Shown: positions 28,012 through 38,206 of the stretch, piece after piece
Layout of the letters: the number at the start of each line of letters is the position of its first letter
How positions within the stretch are numbered: the first letter of the stretch is position 1
Assembly: GCF_000761155.1 (NCBI RefSeq)
Contig: NZ_CP009533.1
Coordinates: forward strand, 1,302,001-1,366,000
Source of the DNA: Pseudomonas rhizosphaerae
GTDB lineage: Bacteria; Pseudomonadota; Gammaproteobacteria; Pseudomonadales; Pseudomonadaceae
DNA length: 64,000 bases
Direction of reading: 5' to 3'
Position numbers and translations under genes: made by a program
Notes under the pieces: generated by a model
The model's input: the letters and a program-made list of their open reading frames with translations, nothing else
What the model was told of the DNA's origin: nothing
The model's database searches: none

Positions 28012-29769
28012 TTGCAGCTATTGTCTTCAAGTCAACGTCGTGGCTTGCGCCTGGCCTGGCGCTTCGTGCGTCCCTATCGATGGCAGGCATTCGGCGCGCT
28101 GCTTGCGCTGCTGGTCACCGCCGGTATCACCTTGTCCATGGGGCAGGGCATTCGACTGCTGGTCGACCAAGGCTTCATGACCCAGTCGGCGCACCTGCTC
28201 AACCGTTCCATCGCCGTGTTCATGGTCCTGGTGCTGGCCCTGGCCACGGGAACGTTCGCGCGCTTCTATTTGGTGTCGTGGATCGGCGAGCGCTGCGTCG
28301 CCGACATCCGCAAGCAGGTATTCGACCATCTGGTTCATCTGCACCCGGCGTTCTACGAGAACAACCGCAGTTCGGAAATCCAGTCTCGGCTGACCACCGA
28401 CACGGCATTGCTGCAGTCGGTCATCGGCTCGTCGCTGTCGATGTTTCTGCGCAACCTGCTGATGGTGATCGGCGGGGTGGTGCTGCTGTTCGTCACCAAC
28501 CCCAAGCTGACCAGCATCGTGGTGGTCGCCTTGCCGCTGGTGCTGGCGCCGATCCTGATGTTCGGACGCCAGGTGCGGCGCCTGTCGCGGCAAAGCCAGG
28601 ACCGCATCGCCAACGTCGGCAGCTACGTTGCCGAAACCCTGACCCAGATCAAGACGGTACAGGCCTACAATCACCAGGCCGAAGACCAGCGGCGCTTCGC
28701 CGTCACCGTGGAGCAGGCCTTCGATACCGCCAGGCAGCGCATCGTCCAGCGCGCCTGGCTGATCGCACTGGTGATCGTGCTCGTACTGGGCGCCGTCGCG
28801 GTGATGCTGTGGGTAGGCGGCATGGACGTGATCGGCGGGCGCATTTCAGCGGGTGAACTGGCCGCGTTCGTTTTCTACAGCCTGATCGTGGGCAGCGCCT
28901 TCGGCACCCTCAGCGAGGTGGTCGGCGAGTTGCAGCGCGCCGCCGGTGCCGCCCAGCGCATCGCCGAGTTGTTGCAGGCACGCAGCGATATTCAGCCGCC
29001 TGCCGCCGGTTTGCATCAGTTGCCGTCGCGGGTGACAGGGGCGTTGGCCCTCCAGGACGTGGTCTTCGCCTATCCGACGCGTATCGACGCACCGGCCATC
29101 CAGGGCATGAGCCTGACGGTCCGCCCGGGTGAAACCCTGGCCTTGGTCGGGCCTTCCGGTGCAGGCAAGTCGACGTTGTTCGATTTGCTGTTGCGTTTCT
29201 ACGATCCGCAGCAGGGCCGCCTACTCATCGACGGGGTCGATCTGCGCGAGGTGGATCCCCAGGATCTGCGTCGACATTTCGCCATCGTATCGCAGACCCC
29301 GGCGTTGTTCTTCGGCAGTGTGGAGGACAACATCCGCTACGGTCGCGCGGACGCTACCGCCGAGCAGGTCGAAGCGGCTGCGCGCATCGCCCATGCCCAC
29401 GACTTCATCCTGCAGTTGCCCCAAGGCTACCAGACACCCCTCGGCGACGCCGGCATGGGGCTGTCGGGAGGCCAGCGACAGCGCCTGGCGATTGCCCGCG
29501 CCTTGCTGGTCGACGCGCCCATCCTGCTGCTCGACGAGGCTACCAGCGCCCTGGATGCGCAGAGCGAGCACCTCATCCAGCAAGCCATGCCCACCCTGAT
29601 GCAGGGCCGCACGACGCTGGTGATCGCCCACCGTCTGGCCACGGTGCAGAATGCCGATCGCATAGCGGTGATTGACCAGGGATGTCTGGTGGCACTGGGT
29701 ACCCACGCCGAGCTGGTGGCCAGCAATGCACTGTATGCGCGCCTGGCGCATCTGCAGTTTGGACGCTAG
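28012..29769 (+). CDS. ABC transporter transmembrane/ATP-binding protein (MsbA-type exporter)
   Basis: This is a 585-residue half-transporter with six predicted transmembrane helices (residues about 25-310) fused to an ATPase domain. Walker A is GPSGAGKST, the signature is LSGGQRQR, Walker B is [12 protein letters not shown] and the switch histidine is in IAHRL. The arrangement is that of type IV exporters such as MsbA, which act as dimers in the inner membrane; cargo cannot be deduced. The only suitable start is TTG at 28012, because a stop occurs 36 bases upstream in frame and there is no ATG before the conserved [13 protein letters not shown]. The 142-base gap before it holds no clear element. 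Confidence 0.9.
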   Translation: MQLLSSSQRRGLRLAWRFVRPYRWQAFGALLALLVTAGITLSMGQGIRLLVDQGFMTQSAHLLNRSIAVFMVLVLALATGTFARFYLVSWIGERCVADIRKQVFDHLVHLHPAFYENNRSSEIQSRLTTDTALLQSVIGSSLSMFLRNLLMVIGGVVLLFVTNPKLTSIVVVALPLVLAPILMFGRQVRRLSRQSQDRIANVGSYVAETLTQIKTVQAYNHQAEDQRRFAVTVEQAFDTARQRIVQRAWLIALVIVLVLGAVAVMLWVGGMDVIGGRISAGELAAFVFYSLIVGSAFGTLSEVVGELQRAAGAAQRIAELLQARSDIQPPAAGLHQLPSRVTGALALQDVVFAYPTRIDAPAIQGMSLTVRPGETLALVGPSGAGKSTLFDLLLRFYDPQQGRLLIDGVDLREVDPQDLRRHFAIVSQTPALFFGSVEDNIRYGRADATAEQVEAAARIAHAHDFILQLPQGYQTPLGDAGMGLSGGQRQRLAIARALLVDAPILLLDEATSALDAQSEHLIQQAMPTLMQGRTTLVIAHRLATVQNADRIAVIDQGCLVALGTHAELVASNALYARLAHLQFGR

Positions 29770-29776
29770 CGCGAAG

Positions 29777-29796
29777 GGCCCCCGGAGCTGGGGGCC
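29777..29796. terminator. GC-rich hairpin between convergent genes
   Basis: GGCCCCC-GGAGCT-GGGGGCC forms a perfect 7-base stem in the 34-base gap between the ABC transporter and the convergent ppnP. There is no T tract, so it is at best a weak terminator. Confidence 0.4.
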
Positions 29797-29803
29797 GGAA
29801 CTG

Positions 29804-30085
29804 TCAGCGGTATTGGCAGAGGTACGCGGTTTCCACGTCCACGACCAGCTGAAACTTGCTGTTGGCGGGCACGTTGAAGCGACTGCCGGCGGTGAAGGTT
29901 TCCCACTCGCTGGCATCGGGCAGCTTGACCTTCAAGGCGCCAGAGACCACGTGCATGATCTCGCTCTGGGCCGTACCGAACTCATACTCGCCCGGCGCCA
30001 TGACACCAATGGTGGCTGGGCCGTCGGCATCGGCAAAAGCAATGGACTTGACGGTGCCGTCGAAGTACTCGTTGACCTTGAACAT
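29804..30085 (-). CDS. ppnP: pyrimidine/purine nucleoside phosphorylase (cupin fold)
   Basis: PpnP is a small cupin enzyme that phosphorolyses several nucleosides to base and ribose 1-phosphate. The 93-residue protein begins [15 protein letters not shown] and shows the family pattern [18 protein letters not shown] and [13 protein letters not shown], ending [17 protein letters not shown]. An AAGGAACCGCCTC sequence precedes the ATG. It is encoded alone, convergent with the ABC exporter and 71 bases downstream of the exonuclease gene. Confidence 0.92.
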   Translation of the reverse strand: MFKVNEYFDGTVKSIAFADADGPATIGVMAPGEYEFGTAQSEIMHVVSGALKVKLPDASEWETFTAGSRFNVPANSKFQLVVDVETAYLCQYR

Positions 30086-30156
30086 GAGGCGGTTCCTTGC
30101 GAAGGGATGGAAATGGCTGGCCAGTATGCCCAACCCCCGGCAGGCCGTCATCCGCT

Positions 30157-30699
30157 TTACGGCGCCAGCACCATGGGCAGCAGGCGCGCGGTATTGCGCG
30201 CATCTTCCAGCGCCCGGTGCTGCTGGCCGCTGAACTGCAGGCCGGCCAGTTGCAGTGCGCTGGTCAAGGCAAGCGGTCGTGGCAGCTGACGGGCCTTGGC
30301 GAAGCGTTGCTTGAGGTTGATGTGAGGCACTCGTGCCAGCACGCTCTCCAGGTTGTGCCGTTGCCAGTCCTGCAACAGCTGCAGGCGGTCGTAATCGCCC
30401 CAGCTGACCCATCCCTGCAGTTGCCCCCGGTACGGCGACAGCCATTGCTCGAAATCTTTCCAGACCTGGGTCAGGCCCGCCGCGGCATCCACGTCCGCTT
30501 GGCCGATGTGGGTCAGCGCTCGGCAAAAAGGCGTCAGGCTGGGGCGTCGCAGCGGTTTGACGAAACGCTGGAAGTGGTCGACCTCGCTTGCGTCGCGGTT
30601 GACCAGGCTTGCGCCGATCTCGATGATTTCCATTTCAGTGACCGGCCAACCTCCGTCGTCGGTGGTGGCCTCCAGGTCGATGACCAGCCAATGCGGCAT
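30157..30699 (-). CDS. 3'-5' exonuclease family protein (DEDDh, ERI-1/KapD-like)
   Basis: This is a 180-residue protein with the RNase-T/exonuclease fold. The N-terminal strand [11 protein letters not shown] carries the first Asp and Glu (Asp8, Glu10). [10 protein letters not shown] matches the second motif region, WGDYDRLQL carries an Asp, and [14 protein letters not shown] supplies the final His/Asp pair. The DEDDh residues therefore appear complete. Homologues include KapD-type and ERI-1-like RNA/DNA exonucleases. The specific substrate is unknown. The gene is probably transcribed alone or with ppnP. Confidence 0.85.
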   Translation of the reverse strand: MPHWLVIDLEATTDDGGWPVTEMEIIEIGASLVNRDASEVDHFQRFVKPLRRPSLTPFCRALTHIGQADVDAAAGLTQVWKDFEQWLSPYRGQLQGWVSWGDYDRLQLLQDWQRHNLESVLARVPHINLKQRFAKARQLPRPLALTSALQLAGLQFSGQQHRALEDARNTARLLPMVLAP

Positions 30700-30914
30700 A
30701 CCAGGCTCCCAGGCACATGCGCTTAGAGGCTAGAGCCTAACCCGGCGCAAAGAGTTCCGATATCCCGGCGACCGCGTGACAGAGCGGCTCGGCTCAGCCG
30801 GCTGTGGAGGAGGGCAAGGGTGTCCGACGCGGGTACATGGTTTAGCAGTTGTCAGCCCGATGGAAAAGCCCTAGCGTACGTGCTTCGCAAAACGGCTGGT
30901 GGGGGTTCTCTGCC

Positions 30915-31742
30915 TTGAAGTACGGTTATGTTAAGGCGGCCCTGCCACGCATGTTGCTGGCTGGCCTGGCCCTGTGGGCACTGGGCGGCCAGGCAGCCCA
31001 GGAAGTGCGCATCGGCGCGGCCCATTTTCCGCCCTACGTCGTGCACCCTGAGCAGGGCCGCAACGAAGGCCTGCTGCCGATGCTGATCGAGCAGCTCAAC
31101 CAGGCGCAGACCACCTGGCATTTCGTCATGGTGCCCACTTCGATCGCCCGGCGTTATCAGGACTTCGAGCGGGGCAGGGTCGACATGGCGATCTTCGAGA
31201 ACCCGCTATGGGGGTGGCAGCGCATCAAGCATCGTGCCGTCGATCTGGGCCTCGAGGATGCCGAAGTGTTCGTGGCGCTCAAGGAAGGTAACGACCAGGA
31301 CGTTTTTGCCGATCTCACGGGCAAGCGGATGGCGCTGTTCTATGGCTACCACTACGCCTTCGCGGATTTCGACGCCAATCCGCAATACCTGCTGCGCCGT
31401 TTCAATGCCGTGCTGACCTATTCGCACGAAAGCAACCTGATGATGGTGGTTCGCAAGCGGGCCGACATCGCGATGGTCACGCGCTCGTTCCTTGCCGATT
31501 TCGTGGCCAACAACCCGGACGTTGGCGCGCAGCTGCTGGTCTCGCAACGCGTGGACCAGATCTATCGGCACTACGCGCTGGTACGTCCCGGCGCGCCGAT
31601 CACGGCCGAGGAGTTCACCACGCTGATGCAACAGATGCACGCCACGGGAAGACTGTCGCCCATCTTCACACCTGCCAAGGTGGCCGTACTGGAGCAGCCA
31701 GTGCGTCGGGTCGCCGTGCACAACCCTGCTGTCAAGCCCTGA
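30915..31742 (+). CDS. periplasmic substrate-binding-protein-like (SBP family 3 type)
   Basis: This 275-residue exported protein has the fold pattern of extracellular solute-binding family 3: QEVRIGAAHFPPYVVHPEQG opens the mature part, and the sequence ends in a typical second lobe. There is no adjacent permease or ATPase, so it may be a stand-alone binding protein or sensor-like protein rather than part of a transporter. The start is uncertain. TTG at 30915 gives a signal peptide with positive residues (LKYGYVKAALPRMLLAGLAL), while the internal ATG at 30951 removes them. The region 30700-30914 shows nothing else. Confidence 0.7.
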   Translation: MKYGYVKAALPRMLLAGLALWALGGQAAQEVRIGAAHFPPYVVHPEQGRNEGLLPMLIEQLNQAQTTWHFVMVPTSIARRYQDFERGRVDMAIFENPLWGWQRIKHRAVDLGLEDAEVFVALKEGNDQDVFADLTGKRMALFYGYHYAFADFDANPQYLLRRFNAVLTYSHESNLMMVVRKRADIAMVTRSFLADFVANNPDVGAQLLVSQRVDQIYRHYALVRPGAPITAEEFTTLMQQMHATGRLSPIFTPAKVAVLEQPVRRVAVHNPAVKP

Positions 31743-31743
31743 A

Positions 31744-31938
31744 CTAACGGTACGATTTGCGCCCGGACACGCGGGAGACGTACGCCCGGCTTTCCCGTTC
31801 GGCTTCTTCACGGGTCGCGAACGGGCCTTCGAGGGTGTTTTCCCGCGTGCTGAAGAAATAGAAGCCATTGACCGTGCTGAAGCGTTCGGCACGAAAGTGC
31901 GTGGTTTCAACGAGGTCCTGGGCACGCTTGCCAAACAT
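31744..31938 (-). CDS. small conserved protein, DUF6316-like
   Basis: This is a 64-residue basic protein starting MFGKRAQDLVETTHFRAERF and containing NGFYFFSTRENTLEGPFATR followed by a short helix and a basic tail (RVSGRKSYR). The pattern of an aromatic strand plus a TREEAERE helix resembles small DUF6316-type proteins of pseudomonads; the family name is from memory. An AGGATG sequence lies seven bases upstream of the ATG. It is encoded 96 bases downstream of fumC on the same strand and converges with the preceding gene. Confidence 0.7.
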   Translation of the reverse strand: MFGKRAQDLVETTHFRAERFSTVNGFYFFSTRENTLEGPFATREEAERESRAYVSRVSGRKSYR

Positions 31939-32034
31939 GATGTGCATCCTGTGTAGAAATGAATCTCTGTAGTGGATCGGGTAAGCCCACGACCAGCGCC
32001 ATCGTTGCCGCACGATAACGCTGGCGGCAAGAGC

Positions 32035-33411
<1,377 letters not shown>

Positions 33412-33634
33412 GCTGTTCATGCTCCTTGTTGTCGGTCTCGCGTCACACCCTGAAGATGCACGTGCGGGTTTGGCTGCAGTTCATCGGCGGCTCTGGCTGT
33501 TAGGGTGCATACCGGGCTTCAGGTTCCATGAAACTGCGCCTGCCGTTCGTAGCCTGGGGTTGAGAGAGGCACGCGCTTGAGCGCAGAATGATCGTTTCTG
33601 GGGTTCTACCTCGCCTGCTAGATAAGGAAACTCG

Positions 33635-34174
33635 ATGACTCGTTTTCGCGCCATCTGCACCGCGGCTGTTCTCGTCTGCGCCAGTGGCCAGGTACTTGCC
33701 GACACTGCCAGCCATAACGCCAGCGCTGACGCCTTCCTGATGATGGCTCATGCGGACAAACTCGGGACGCCGGTGTACATGCAGGTGCAGCAAATGTTCG
33801 CTCAGCGTTTCGAGCAGACCAAGGCACCAGCCAGCAAGCAAGCCACTCTGGAAACCTATCAGGCCAAGGCCAACGCCGCCCTGGATCAGGCCATCGGCTG
33901 GCCGAAGCTCAAGCCCGACATGATCAAGCTGTACACTACCAATTTCTCCGAGCAGGAGCTCAAGGACCTGGTCAAGTTCTACCAGTCGCCGTTGGGCAAG
34001 AAAGTCCTGGAAAAAATGCCGGCCGTGACCCAGCAATCTGCGCAGCTCACCCAGCAGAAGCTGGAAAGCGCAGTTCCGGTGGTCAACAAGCTGTTGGCTG
34101 ACATGACCAAGGAGCTCGACCCTCAAGGCGCGGCCAAGGCTGCCGCCGGTCCGGCCAAGCCTGCGAAGCCGTAA
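33635..34174 (+). CDS. DUF2059 domain-containing periplasmic protein
   Basis: This 179-residue exported protein has a signal peptide (MTRFRAICTAAVLVCASGQVLA) and a helical DUF2059 region around LYTTNFSEQELKDLVKFYQSPLGKK, the hallmark of the family. The C-terminus is alanine/proline/lysine rich (AAKAAAGPAKPAKP). Function is unknown. It is followed 14 bases later by a bolA-type gene. The linkage fumC-DUF2059-bolA-trhO-dsbA-ABC-rbdA matches my memory of the P. aeruginosa PA0854-PA0861 order. Confidence 0.85.
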   Translation: MTRFRAICTAAVLVCASGQVLADTASHNASADAFLMMAHADKLGTPVYMQVQQMFAQRFEQTKAPASKQATLETYQAKANAALDQAIGWPKLKPDMIKLYTTNFSEQELKDLVKFYQSPLGKKVLEKMPAVTQQSAQLTQQKLESAVPVVNKLLADMTKELDPQGAAKAAAGPAKPAKP

Positions 34175-34188
34175 CGGAGTCGCCGCTA

Positions 34189-34485
34189 ATGTCGATGAAG
34201 GAACGCATCGTTTCCACGCTGCAGATGCTGCAACCCGAGCATTTGCAGGTGTTGGACGAAAGTCATATGCACAGTCGCGGTACCGAGACCCATTACAAGG
34301 CGGTGTTGGTCAGCGAGCGCTTCGCCGGCCTCAACAGCGTCAAGCGCCACCAGTTGGTGTATGGCACGCTCGGCGAGCTGATGGGTGAGTTCCATGCCCT
34401 CGCGCTGCACACCTACACGCCCCAGGAATGGGCTCAGGTCGGTGCTGCGCCAGCGTCGCCGACCTGCGCAGGCGGTGGGCACTGA
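34189..34485 (+). CDS. BolA family protein
   Basis: The product is a 98-residue BolA/IbaG-type protein. It has the class motif ESHMHSRGTETHYKAVLVSERFAG and the helix HQLVYGTLGELMGEFHALALHTYTP. BolA proteins bind [2Fe-2S] monothiol glutaredoxins and can act as transcription regulators affecting cell shape and biofilm. The His in HMH and the C-terminal His region are probable cluster ligands. It ends at a strong terminator at 34510. The short C-terminal extension (APASPTCAGGGH) carries the only cysteine. Confidence 0.9.
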   Translation: MSMKERIVSTLQMLQPEHLQVLDESHMHSRGTETHYKAVLVSERFAGLNSVKRHQLVYGTLGELMGEFHALALHTYTPQEWAQVGAAPASPTCAGGGH

Positions 34486-34509
34486 GTCAGGGATTTTGCT
34501 AGAATCCAC

Positions 34510-34543
34510 AACCCGCCAGCGGCATGCCGCTGGCGGGTTTTTA
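34510..34543 (+). terminator. rho-independent terminator after bolA
   Basis: AACCCGCCAGCGGC (34510-34523) pairs perfectly with GCCGCTGGCGGGTT (34526-34539) around a minimal loop and is followed by TTTAT. It lies 24 bases after the BolA gene stop. Confidence 0.9.
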
Positions 34544-34652
34544 TTTGAGCTCTTGAAATCATGAGTTCTTGAAATCTCGATTCTCGAAGACCGAAGCCCC
34601 CTGAAAATCCGGTCCGGCCCTTGCGCGGTCGACCACCTGGAGCGTTTTACCC

Positions 34653-35591
34653 ATGACCCAATCAATCGTCGTGGCGGCACTTTACAAGTTCGTCACCCTG
34701 GAAAACTACGTCGAAATGCGTGAGCCCCTGTTGCAGGCCATGCTCGACAACGGCATCAAGGGCACCCTGCTGATCGCCGAGGAAGGCATCAACGGCACGG
34801 TCTCCGGCACACGCGAAGGCATCGACGGGCTACTGGCCTGGCTCAAGCTCGATCCGCGCATGGACGACATCGACCACAAGGAATCGTATTGCGACGAACA
34901 GCCGTTCTATCGCACCAAGGTCAAGCTGAAGAAGGAAATCGTCACCCTCGGCGTTGCCGGCGTGGACCCCAATCGCACGGTTGGGACCTACGTCGAGCCG
35001 CAGGACTGGAACGCGTTGCTCGACGACCCTGAAGTCCTGCTCATCGACACCCGCAATGACTACGAAGTCGCCATCGGCACCTTTCAAGGCGCAGTCGACC
35101 CCAAGACAGCCTCGTTCCGCGAGTTTCCCGATTACATCAAGGCCCATTTCGACCCAGCGGTGCACAAGAAGGTCGCCATGTTCTGCACCGGCGGCATTCG
35201 CTGCGAAAAAGCCTCCAGCTACATGCTCGGCGAAGGCTTCGACGAGGTCTATCACCTCAAGGGTGGCATTCTCAAGTACCTGGAGCAGGTGCCCCAGCAG
35301 GAAAGCAAATGGGAAGGTGACTGCTTCGTCTTCGACAACCGGGTCACGGTGCGCCACGACCTGAGCGAGGGCGACTACGACCAGTGCCACGCCTGCCGCA
35401 CGCCGATCAGTGCCCAGGACCGTGCCAGCGAGCACTACGTGCCCGGCGTCAGTTGCCCCCATTGCTGGAACAGCCTGAGCGAAAAGACCCGCAAGAGCGC
35501 CATTGATCGTCAGAAGCAGATCGAACTGGCTCGCGCGCGCAATCTGCCGCACCCTATCGGCCACAATTATCGCAAAGCCGCTCAGGACTGA
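34653..35591 (+). CDS. trhO: tRNA uridine-34 hydroxylase TrhO (rhodanese-fold)
   Basis: TrhO (formerly YceA) hydroxylates uridine 34 of some tRNAs, the oxygen-dependent route to 5-hydroxyuridine and cmo5U. The 312-residue protein has an N-terminal ferredoxin-like domain ([20 protein letters not shown]) and a rhodanese domain with the active-site loop [15 protein letters not shown], catalytic Cys178. A C-terminal segment carries two CxxC-type pairs (CHACRTPI and CPHCWNSL) that may bind zinc. The ATG at 34653 matches the family start. It lies downstream of a terminator, so it has its own promoter. Confidence 0.92.
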   Translation: MTQSIVVAALYKFVTLENYVEMREPLLQAMLDNGIKGTLLIAEEGINGTVSGTREGIDGLLAWLKLDPRMDDIDHKESYCDEQPFYRTKVKLKKEIVTLGVAGVDPNRTVGTYVEPQDWNALLDDPEVLLIDTRNDYEVAIGTFQGAVDPKTASFREFPDYIKAHFDPAVHKKVAMFCTGGIRCEKASSYMLGEGFDEVYHLKGGILKYLEQVPQQESKWEGDCFVFDNRVTVRHDLSEGDYDQCHACRTPISAQDRASEHYVPGVSCPHCWNSLSEKTRKSAIDRQKQIELARARNLPHPIGHNYRKAAQD

Positions 35592-35595
35592 GTTA

Positions 35596-36231
35596 ATGTC
35601 GCGCAAACGCCTGATCTACGTGATGGACCCGATGTGCTCCTGGTGCTGGGGCTTCGCGCCCGTGGCCCAGGCTCTGATCGATCAGGCCGAGGCGGCAGGG
35701 GTGCACACCCACATCGTGGTCGGCGGCCTGCGCAGCGGCGGTGCGGCGCTGGAGCCCACTACCCGCGACTACATTCTCGAGCACTGGCACGCGGTGCACG
35801 ATGCCACTGGCCAACCTTTCGAGTTCGAAGGCGCATTGCCGGCAGGCTTCGTCTATGACACCGAGCCTGCGTGCCGCGCCATCGTAGCGGTACGCGAGCT
35901 GGCACCCGATATGGCCTGGCCGCTGGTCAAGCTGATCCAGCAGGCGTTCTATACCCGCTGCCTTGACGTGACCCAACCGGCGGCACTGGCTGTCCTGGCC
36001 GAGCAGGCAGGGGTGCCGCGCATCGAGTTCGTCGAGGCATTCGACAGTGACCGCAGGGTGCAGACCACCCAGGCGGATTTCGCCTGGGCGCAGGGGCTGG
36101 GTATCGCCGGCTTCCCGACCTTGCTCGCCGAGCGCGACGGGCAGTTGGCCTTGCTCACTAATGGCTACCGGCCGCTTCCCGAGCTTGCACCGTTGCTGGC
36201 ACGCTGGCTGGAACGAGCCGCCGATGCATGA
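35596..36231 (+). CDS. DsbA family protein (cytoplasmic, FrnE-like)
   Basis: This is a 211-residue thioredoxin-fold protein with the active-site motif CSWC (Cys14, Cys17) in YVMDPMCSWCWGFAP and the cis-proline loop GIAGFPTLLAERDG. It has no signal peptide, which fits cytoplasmic DsbA-like or FrnE-type oxidoreductases rather than the periplasmic oxidant DsbA. The start is four bases after the trhO stop. Its stop overlaps the start of the ABC transporter gene by eight bases. Client proteins are unknown. Confidence 0.87.
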   Translation: MSRKRLIYVMDPMCSWCWGFAPVAQALIDQAEAAGVHTHIVVGGLRSGGAALEPTTRDYILEHWHAVHDATGQPFEFEGALPAGFVYDTEPACRAIVAVRELAPDMAWPLVKLIQQAFYTRCLDVTQPAALAVLAEQAGVPRIEFVEAFDSDRRVQTTQADFAWAQGLGIAGFPTLLAERDGQLALLTNGYRPLPELAPLLARWLERAADA

Positions 36232-38056
36232 CCGACCCGGCGCGACCGGTGAAGCAGCTTCGCAGGGCGCAGTGTCGTCCGACCGACTGAGCTGGGCCGA
36301 AATCCGCCGGCTGGCCTTGCAACACAAGCGTACGCTGTGGACCGCCAACGGCGTTGCCGTACTGGCGACCCTGTGCAGCGTGCCGATCCCGTTGCTGTTG
36401 CCGCTGCTGGTCGATGAAGTGCTGCTAGGGCACGTCGGCAGTGCCACGCGCTGGATGAGCCACGTGCTGCCGGCGGGCTGGCAAGTCCCCGTGGGATTCA
36501 TCGGCCTCATGCTGGTGGTCAGTCTCACCCTGCGTTGTGGCGCGTTGCTGTTCAACGTCGTGCAGGCGCGGTTGTTCGCCGGGCTGGCCAAGGACGTGGT
36601 CTATCGGTTGCGCCTGCGCCTGATCGAGCGGCTCAAGCGCATTTCGCTGAGTGAATACGAAAGCCTGGGCAGCGGGACCGTCACGACCCATCTGGTCACC
36701 GACCTGGACACCCTCGACAAATTCGTCGGCGAAACCCTCAGCCGTTTCCTGGTGGCCATACTGACCCTGGCCGGGACTGCCGGCATCCTGATGTGGATGC
36801 ACTGGAAACTGGCCCTGTTGATCCTGCTGTTCAACCCTCTGGTGGTGTACGCCACGGTGCTGTTGGGCAAGCGTGTCAAACACCTGAAAAAACTCGAGAA
36901 CGACAGTACGGCACGCTTCACCCAGGCGCTCAGCGAAACCCTGGACGCCATTCAGGAAGTGCGCGCCAGCAATCGTCAGGGCTATTTCCTGGGGCGCCTT
37001 GGTCTGCGTGCCCGCGAGGTCCGCGACTTCGCCGTCGCCTCCATGTGGAAGAGCGACGCATCGGGCCGTGCCAGTGCGCTGCTGTTCCAGTTCGGCATCG
37101 ACATCTTTCGCGCCGCAGCGATGCTCACGGTGCTGTTCTCCGACCTGAGCATCGGCCAGATGCTGGCCGTGTTCAGTTACCTCTGGTTCATGATCACCCC
37201 AGTGGAACAGCTGCTGAACCTGCAATATGCCTACTACGCCGCAGGCGCCGCCCTCAATCGGATTAATGAATTGCTCGCCCGTGCCGATGAACCCAGGTAT
37301 CCAGGTGGTAGCGATCCGTTCCACGACCGCGAGACCGTAGGCATCGATATTCGTGGCCTGAGCTTCGCCTATGTCGAAGACAAGGTGCTCGACCGCCTCG
37401 ACCTGAGCATCGCGGCTGGCGAAAAGGTTGCCATCGTCGGCGCCAGTGGGGGTGGCAAAAGCACTTTGGTGCAGTTGCTGCTCGGGCTCTATACCGCGCA
37501 GGCCGGGGAGGTGCGCTTCGGCGGTACGCTGCAGCAGGCCATAGGCCTGGAGACGCTGCGCGATAACGTCGCCGTGGTGCTGCAGCATCCGTCGCTGTTC
37601 AACGATACCCTTCGCGCCAACCTGACCATGGGGCGCGAGGCCAGCGACCAGGCGTGCTGGAATGCCTTGCAGATCGCCCAGCTGGACAGCACCGTGCGGG
37701 ATTTGCCGCAGGGGCTGGACAGCGTCGTCGGCCGCTCGGGCGTGCGTCTTTCCGGTGGCCAGCGGCAGCGCCTGGCGATCGCGCGCATGGTGCTCGCCGA
37801 GCCCAAGGTCGTCATCCTCGACGAGGCCACCTCGGCCCTCGATGCGGCCACCGAGTACAACTTGCATCAAGCCCTAGCGCGATTCTTGCGAGGGCGCACT
37901 ACATTGATCATTGCCCACCGGCTGTCTGCGGTGAAGCAGGCCGACCGCGTACTGGTGTTCGACGGCGGCCGAATCGCCGAAGATGGCGACCATCAGCAAC
38001 TCATCGCGGAGGGCGGGCTGTATGCGCGTCTGTACGGTTATCTGCAACAGGTTTGA
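36224..38056 (+). CDS. ABC transporter transmembrane/ATP-binding protein
   Basis: This is a 610-residue exporter half-molecule with six membrane helices (about 45-330) and an ATPase domain carrying Walker A GASGGGKST, signature LSGGQRQR and Walker [13 protein letters not shown] with the switch histidine in IAHRL. It starts MHDRPGATGEAAS at an ATG inside the DsbA-family gene. Context (between dsbA-like and rbdA) matches the P. aeruginosa PA0860 position as I recall it. Substrate is unknown. This is the second such exporter in the window; the two differ strongly outside the ATPase motifs. Confidence 0.9.
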   Translation: MHDRPGATGEAASQGAVSSDRLSWAEIRRLALQHKRTLWTANGVAVLATLCSVPIPLLLPLLVDEVLLGHVGSATRWMSHVLPAGWQVPVGFIGLMLVVSLTLRCGALLFNVVQARLFAGLAKDVVYRLRLRLIERLKRISLSEYESLGSGTVTTHLVTDLDTLDKFVGETLSRFLVAILTLAGTAGILMWMHWKLALLILLFNPLVVYATVLLGKRVKHLKKLENDSTARFTQALSETLDAIQEVRASNRQGYFLGRLGLRAREVRDFAVASMWKSDASGRASALLFQFGIDIFRAAAMLTVLFSDLSIGQMLAVFSYLWFMITPVEQLLNLQYAYYAAGAALNRINELLARADEPRYPGGSDPFHDRETVGIDIRGLSFAYVEDKVLDRLDLSIAAGEKVAIVGASGGGKSTLVQLLLGLYTAQAGEVRFGGTLQQAIGLETLRDNVAVVLQHPSLFNDTLRANLTMGREASDQACWNALQIAQLDSTVRDLPQGLDSVVGRSGVRLSGGQRQRLAIARMVLAEPKVVILDEATSALDAATEYNLHQALARFLRGRTTLIIAHRLSAVKQADRVLVFDGGRIAEDGDHQQLIAEGGLYARLYGYLQQV

Positions 38057-38084
38057 GTTCGCACCTGGCGGCGCATGCGCCACG

Positions 38085-38112
38085 AAAAAAAAGGCCGAGC
38101 ACCGAAAAAAAA
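38085..38112. promoter_or_regulatory. two phased A8 tracts upstream of rbdA
   Basis: Runs of eight A at 38085-38092 and 38105-38112, each within CCGA8- or ACGA8-type context, are 20 bases apart centre to centre, about two helical turns. Phased A tracts bend DNA and often sit upstream of regulated promoters. They lie about 95-120 bases before the rbdA start. Confidence 0.4.
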
Positions 38113-38206
38113 CTGTGCCGGTCCTTTCCGAAACTAGCCTAGAGTGTGCCAGTGGCGATTGAAGTTCTGACTTGGACGTTGCCTGGATGCTGAAGCAAGG
38201 AACCTC

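Noticed and set aside
32005..32030. Inverted repeat TTGCCGC/GCGGCAA after fumC as terminator
   Set aside because: The stem is short with a long loop and has no T tract on the fumC strand.
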